Part shown: positions 61,057 through 64,000 of the stretch, in pieces | Position numbering within the stretch: the first letter of the stretch is position 1 | Layout: each line of letters opens with the position of its first letter | Source: PALSA-350 sp963834445 | GTDB lineage: Bacteria > Acidobacteriota > Terriglobia > Terriglobales > Acidobacteriaceae | Assembly: GCA_963834445.1 (NCBI GenBank) | Contig: CAWIBU010000009.1 | Span: forward strand, 620,001 to 684,000 | Reading direction: 5' to 3' | Length of the DNA stretch: 64,000 bases | Program-made: the position numbers and the translations under genes | Notes under the pieces: generated by a model | The model's input: the letters and a program-made list of their open reading frames with translations, nothing else | What the model was told of the DNA's origin: nothing | Databases searched by the model: none

Positions 61057-61177
61057 CCGGCTAAGGCTCGTACTGGCACTGCAGACGCGACTCTGGTTCT
61101 CTCGGAAGACTCTAAGAACTGACCTCCGGATGAGCCATCAAGAAATTGAAGTACCGCCCGAGAAAAGGAGACTTGCC

Positions 61178-62587
61178 ATGAGTGAATCTCATTCTGATGC
61201 CCTGGTGTTTTTTGGCGCCACAGGCGATCTGGCCCACAAGAAGATATTTCCCGCCCTGCAAGCGATGATTCAACGCGGCCACCTCAACGTGCCGGTGATC
61301 GGTGTGGCGAAAGCCGGATGGAACCTTGAGCAGCTTCGCGCCCGGGCACACGACAGCCTCGCGAAACACGGCGGAGTCGACCCAGCCGCCCTCCAGAAGT
61401 TGACCAGCTTGTTGCGTTATGTAGACGGCGATTACGCAGATCCTGCCACTTTTCAGGCCATCCGCAAAGAACTCAACGGAGCGCGGCGACCCGCGCATTA
61501 CCTGGCCATTCCTCCCCTTCTGTTCGGAACGGTGGTGGAGCAATTAGCAAAATCTGGTTCCGCCGAGGGCGCTCGTGTCATCGTTGAGAAGCCTTTCGGA
61601 AACGGCCTTGCCTCAGCGCAGGAGCTCAACCGGATCCTTCATGCAGCCTTTCCCGAATCCGGCATCTTTCGCATTGACCACTATCTGGGCAAGCGTCCTG
61701 TGAATAACGTCGTCGTCTTCCGGTTCGTCAATTCGTTCATGGAGCCGTTCTGGAATCGCAACTACATCGAAAGCGTGCAGCTAACCATGGCGGAAGATTT
61801 CGGAGTGCAAGGGCGCGGCGCCTTCTACGATCAAACTGGCGCCATTCGCGACGTAATCCAAAATCATCTTTTCCAGATCCTCTGCAACCTCACGATGGAG
61901 CCTCCGGTGCGCATTGACAGTCAAACCATTCGCGATGAGAAAGTGAAGGTACTGAAGGCCATTTCGCCGCTGGAAGCCAACAATCTCGTGCGAGGGCAGT
62001 TTCGTGGGTACCTGCAGGAGGAGGGAGTGAGCTCCGATTCGCAGGTCGAAACCTTCGCCGCACTGCGGCTGGAGATTGATTCCTGGCGCTGGAAAAATGT
62101 GCCCTTCTACATCCGCGCAGGAAAGAATTTGCCGGTGAACTGCACCGAGGTCCTTGCCCGGTTTCGAAAACCGCCGACGGTCTTCAAGGAGAGCGCCCTG
62201 TTTCAGAACCATCTGCGGTTCCGGATCAGTCCCGAGATGACGATCGCCGTAGGCACCAATGTCATGGCTCCTCGCGAGGGACTGAACATCGAAGACGTCG
62301 AGATGGTTGCGAGTCGTCATCCCCGTCCCGAAGAAATGGAGGCGTACGAGCGTGTATTGGGCGACGCGATGGCGGGGGATGCCACTCTGTTTGCCCGCCA
62401 GGATTATGTAGAAGAGGCCTGGCGAATCGTCGACCCCGTGCTCCAGGCCGGCACTCCGATCTTCCAGTACGATAGAGGCTCCTGGGGTCCGAGTGAGGTC
62501 GAGCAGAAAATCTCGCCCGCCGGCGGTTGGCATAACCCGATCACTGCAGACCAGGAAGATTTCCGCCTGGTTGCCAAAGCCAGCTGA
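61178..62587 (+). CDS. zwf: Glucose-6-phosphate dehydrogenase
   Basis: 469 residues from the ATG at 61178 (AGGAGA 7 nt upstream); 61130 and 61010 are also open but less likely, the latter inside the SDR gene. NADP-binding start LVFFGATGDLAHKKIFPAL; active-site motif FRIDHYLGKRPVNN (about residues 161-174), including the catalytic Asp-His; C-terminal substrate and tetramer region conserved (WRWKNVPFYIRAGKNLP). It oxidises G6P to 6-phosphogluconolactone and makes NADPH. It lies in the group downstream of site I; with transketolase under site E it points to induction of the pentose phosphate pathway. Confidence 0.95.
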   Translation: MSESHSDALVFFGATGDLAHKKIFPALQAMIQRGHLNVPVIGVAKAGWNLEQLRARAHDSLAKHGGVDPAALQKLTSLLRYVDGDYADPATFQAIRKELNGARRPAHYLAIPPLLFGTVVEQLAKSGSAEGARVIVEKPFGNGLASAQELNRILHAAFPESGIFRIDHYLGKRPVNNVVVFRFVNSFMEPFWNRNYIESVQLTMAEDFGVQGRGAFYDQTGAIRDVIQNHLFQILCNLTMEPPVRIDSQTIRDEKVKVLKAISPLEANNLVRGQFRGYLQEEGVSSDSQVETFAALRLEIDSWRWKNVPFYIRAGKNLPVNCTEVLARFRKPPTVFKESALFQNHLRFRISPEMTIAVGTNVMAPREGLNIEDVEMVASRHPRPEEMEAYERVLGDAMAGDATLFARQDYVEEAWRIVDPVLQAGTPIFQYDRGSWGPSEVEQKISPAGGWHNPITADQEDFRLVAKAS

Positions 62588-62618
62588 ACCGGCAGATTGC
62601 GCATGGATTAGATCGCCA

Positions 62619-64000
62619 ATGGCAAAACTTCTGTCCGTCAACGTCGGCCTGCCACATGAAATCGCGTGGCACGGCAAAGTCGTGTTCACCGCGATCTGGA
62701 AGCGCCCTGTCTCCGGGCGCGTCTTGGCCCGGCGCCTCAATCTCGACGGAGATGCCCAGGGCGATCTTGTAGGCCACGGCGGTGAACACCGTGCTGTTAT
62801 GGTGTATCAGCTCGAAGCCTATCGCTACTGGGAACGCGAACTCGTCCGAAATGACTTCGAGTACGGACAGTTCGGTGAGAACTTGACCGTTGATGGCCTC
62901 CCTGATGACGAGGTTTGCATTGGGGACCGATACAGCATCGGTACTGCGGTCTTTGAAGTGACGCAGCCCCGCGTCACCTGCTATCGCCTGGGAATTCGAA
63001 TGAACAATCCAGAGATGGCAGCCCTGCTTGTTGCGCATCGCAGGCCAGGGTTTTATTGCCGTGTCATCACGGAAGGCGAGGTGGGTGCCGGGGATGAAAT
63101 TCAGAAGATTGCAGACGGACCCGGGCAGATCTCGATTGCTGAAGTGGACGCCTTGCTCTATACGCCGAACCATGATCTTAATCGCATAGCAATTGCCGCC
63201 GGTATTCCCGCCCTGAGTCCAGGATGGAAGAGCTCATTCGGCGAGTTTCTTCAGGCAGACAAAAATGGAATCCACAACGGCAATCCGGGGCTGACACCCT
63301 CCATCGCGTCTACCCCAGCGTGGAAGGGTTTTCGCTGGGCGAGTGTCGCCGAAGTGTATCGGGAAAGCCGCGAGGTCGCGTCCGTTGTTTTGGCAGCTGA
63401 GGGTGCATCGGCCCTGCCGCCTGCGCTTCCCGGCCAATACCTGGTGCTGCGCTGCCGACCTGATAAGCATTCAGCGCCCGTGGTGCGCAGCTATTCCATT
63501 TCGGGCGCATCAGATGCGGGCGCCTACCGTATCAGCGTAAAACGCGGGACAGGTCCAGGCAGCCAACATCTTGTCGAGGCGACGCAGGTCGGCGACAAAT
63601 TAGAGATCAGTGCGCCGCGCGGCGAATTCATTTTGCGGATCGGTGGCCGGCCAGTTGTTCTCATGAGCGCCGGAATCGGCGTCACCCCGGTTCTTTCAAT
63701 GCTTCACGCTCTGGCGTCCACGAGCGCAAAATCTCCTCGGAAGGTGTGGTGGATCCATGCTGCGCGCAATGCCGCCGAGCACGTCTTTGCCCAGGAAGCT
63801 CGGCAACTACTGGCCGCGATTCCTGAAAGTCATTCGGCAATCGCCTACAGCAAGCCAGATCCGACTGACCGGAATGGCGTCGACTTCGAACTCCGAGGTC
63901 ATTGGGACTTCGCGAGTCTGGAGAAGCTCGCCATGCCCGTCGAAGCAGACTTTTACGTGTGTGGGCCATCCACTTTCCTGAGCGATATGAACCGAGCTCT
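62619..64000 (+). CDS. MOSC domain / flavodoxin-reductase-like fusion, 3' end outside the window
   Basis: 460 residues so far, from the ATG at 62619, and open to the edge. Residues about 1-200 form a MOSC domain (GDLVGHGGEHRAVMVYQLEA, YGQFGENLTVDGLPDDEVCI, VTQPRVTCYRLGIRM), which uses a Cys to handle sulfur or N-hydroxylated groups. Residues about 235-460 form a ferredoxin-reductase-like FAD/NAD(P) module (VVRSYSISGASDAG, LMSAGIGVTPVLSMLHAL, DFYVCGP). A 2Fe-2S ferredoxin domain probably follows beyond the end. Such YiiM/Ycbx-like fusions reduce N-hydroxylated bases. It starts 31 nt after zwf, whose NADPH it could use. Confidence 0.88.
   Translation, partial: MAKLLSVNVGLPHEIAWHGKVVFTAIWKRPVSGRVLARRLNLDGDAQGDLVGHGGEHRAVMVYQLEAYRYWERELVRNDFEYGQFGENLTVDGLPDDEVCIGDRYSIGTAVFEVTQPRVTCYRLGIRMNNPEMAALLVAHRRPGFYCRVITEGEVGAGDEIQKIADGPGQISIAEVDALLYTPNHDLNRIAIAAGIPALSPGWKSSFGEFLQADKNGIHNGNPGLTPSIASTPAWKGFRWASVAEVYRESREVASVVLAAEGASALPPALPGQYLVLRCRPDKHSAPVVRSYSISGASDAGAYRISVKRGTGPGSQHLVEATQVGDKLEISAPRGEFILRIGGRPVVLMSAGIGVTPVLSMLHALASTSAKSPRKVWWIHAARNAAEHVFAQEARQLLAAIPESHSAIAYSKPDPTDRNGVDFELRGHWDFASLEKLAMPVEADFYVCGPSTFLSDMNRA

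Noticed and set aside
1..64000. CRISPR arrays, insertion sequences, phage genes
   Set aside because: No regularly spaced repeats, no transposase or integrase frame, and no terminal inverted repeats were found. The broken genes appear to result from deletion.

Overview
The window looks like a piece of an Acidobacteriota (Terriglobia-type) chromosome. The signs are an Oar-like TonB-dependent receptor with a carboxypeptidase-regulatory-like N-terminus, a beta-propeller sensor kinase, a very large Ser/Thr-kinase/ATPase/histidine-kinase hybrid, and a cytochrome c-P460 lipoprotein. This assignment is an inference from gene families; no rRNA is present.

Layout. 1-4477: end of an exopolysaccharide/glycan region (flippase, glycosyltransferase, ricin/beta-helix secreted protein, polytopic membrane protein). 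4816-8270: pyrimidine-nucleoside phosphorylase, a DUF3106 protein, an anti-sigma/ECF sigma pair and tRNA-Val(CAC). 8647-13903: AbiEii-like remnant, methylmalonate-semialdehyde dehydrogenase, zinc alcohol dehydrogenase, a graveyard of three broken genes, and a cytochrome c-P460 lipoprotein. 14396-23406: the 2103-aa hybrid kinase, a tail-to-tail PAS kinase, a DoxX-like protein and a NarL regulator. 23399-29647: propeller kinase and TonB receptor. 30562-39172: FixJ regulators, an ECF sigma factor and a sugar porin / FucP permease / transketolase group. 39195-44903: TolC-EmrA-EmrB efflux operon with a cytidylate-kinase-like gene, then a DJ-1/PfpI gene. 45261-48704: SDR-RidA-nitronate monooxygenase-hydrolase operon. 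49200-53662: MEDS protein, PAS kinase, FixJ regulator, lone receiver and a degenerate FixJ regulator. 54159-59373: an MdtP-YtcA-MdtN-MdtO-like efflux operon. 59643-64000: beta-carbonic anhydrase, a second SDR, glucose-6-phosphate dehydrogenase and a MOSC/flavin-reductase fusion running off the end.

Main observation. Many of these transcription units share one promoter design. It is a palindrome with arms GACGAAGGTATCG and its reverse complement; the gene-proximal half is best conserved and runs on as GATACCTTCGTCCAAT. After a nearly fixed 20-nt gap comes the extended -10-like TGGCTTAAT. Seven clear copies, and two more that keep a good palindrome but have a poor -10, lie upstream of mmsA, the alcohol dehydrogenase, cytochrome c-P460, the second ECF sigma factor, the porin/FucP/transketolase group, the DJ-1 gene, the SDR-RidA operon, the MdtNOP-like operon and the carbonic anhydrase/G6PD group. 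No -35 hexamer is evident, as expected for activator-dependent promoters. The nearby FixJ-family regulators are the natural candidates to bind it. The target genes combine aldehyde and electrophile handling, efflux, sugar uptake and NADPH supply, so the window may hold the core of an undescribed stress/redox regulon together with its regulators. One of the FixJ proteins (52982-53662) has lost its phosphoacceptor aspartate.
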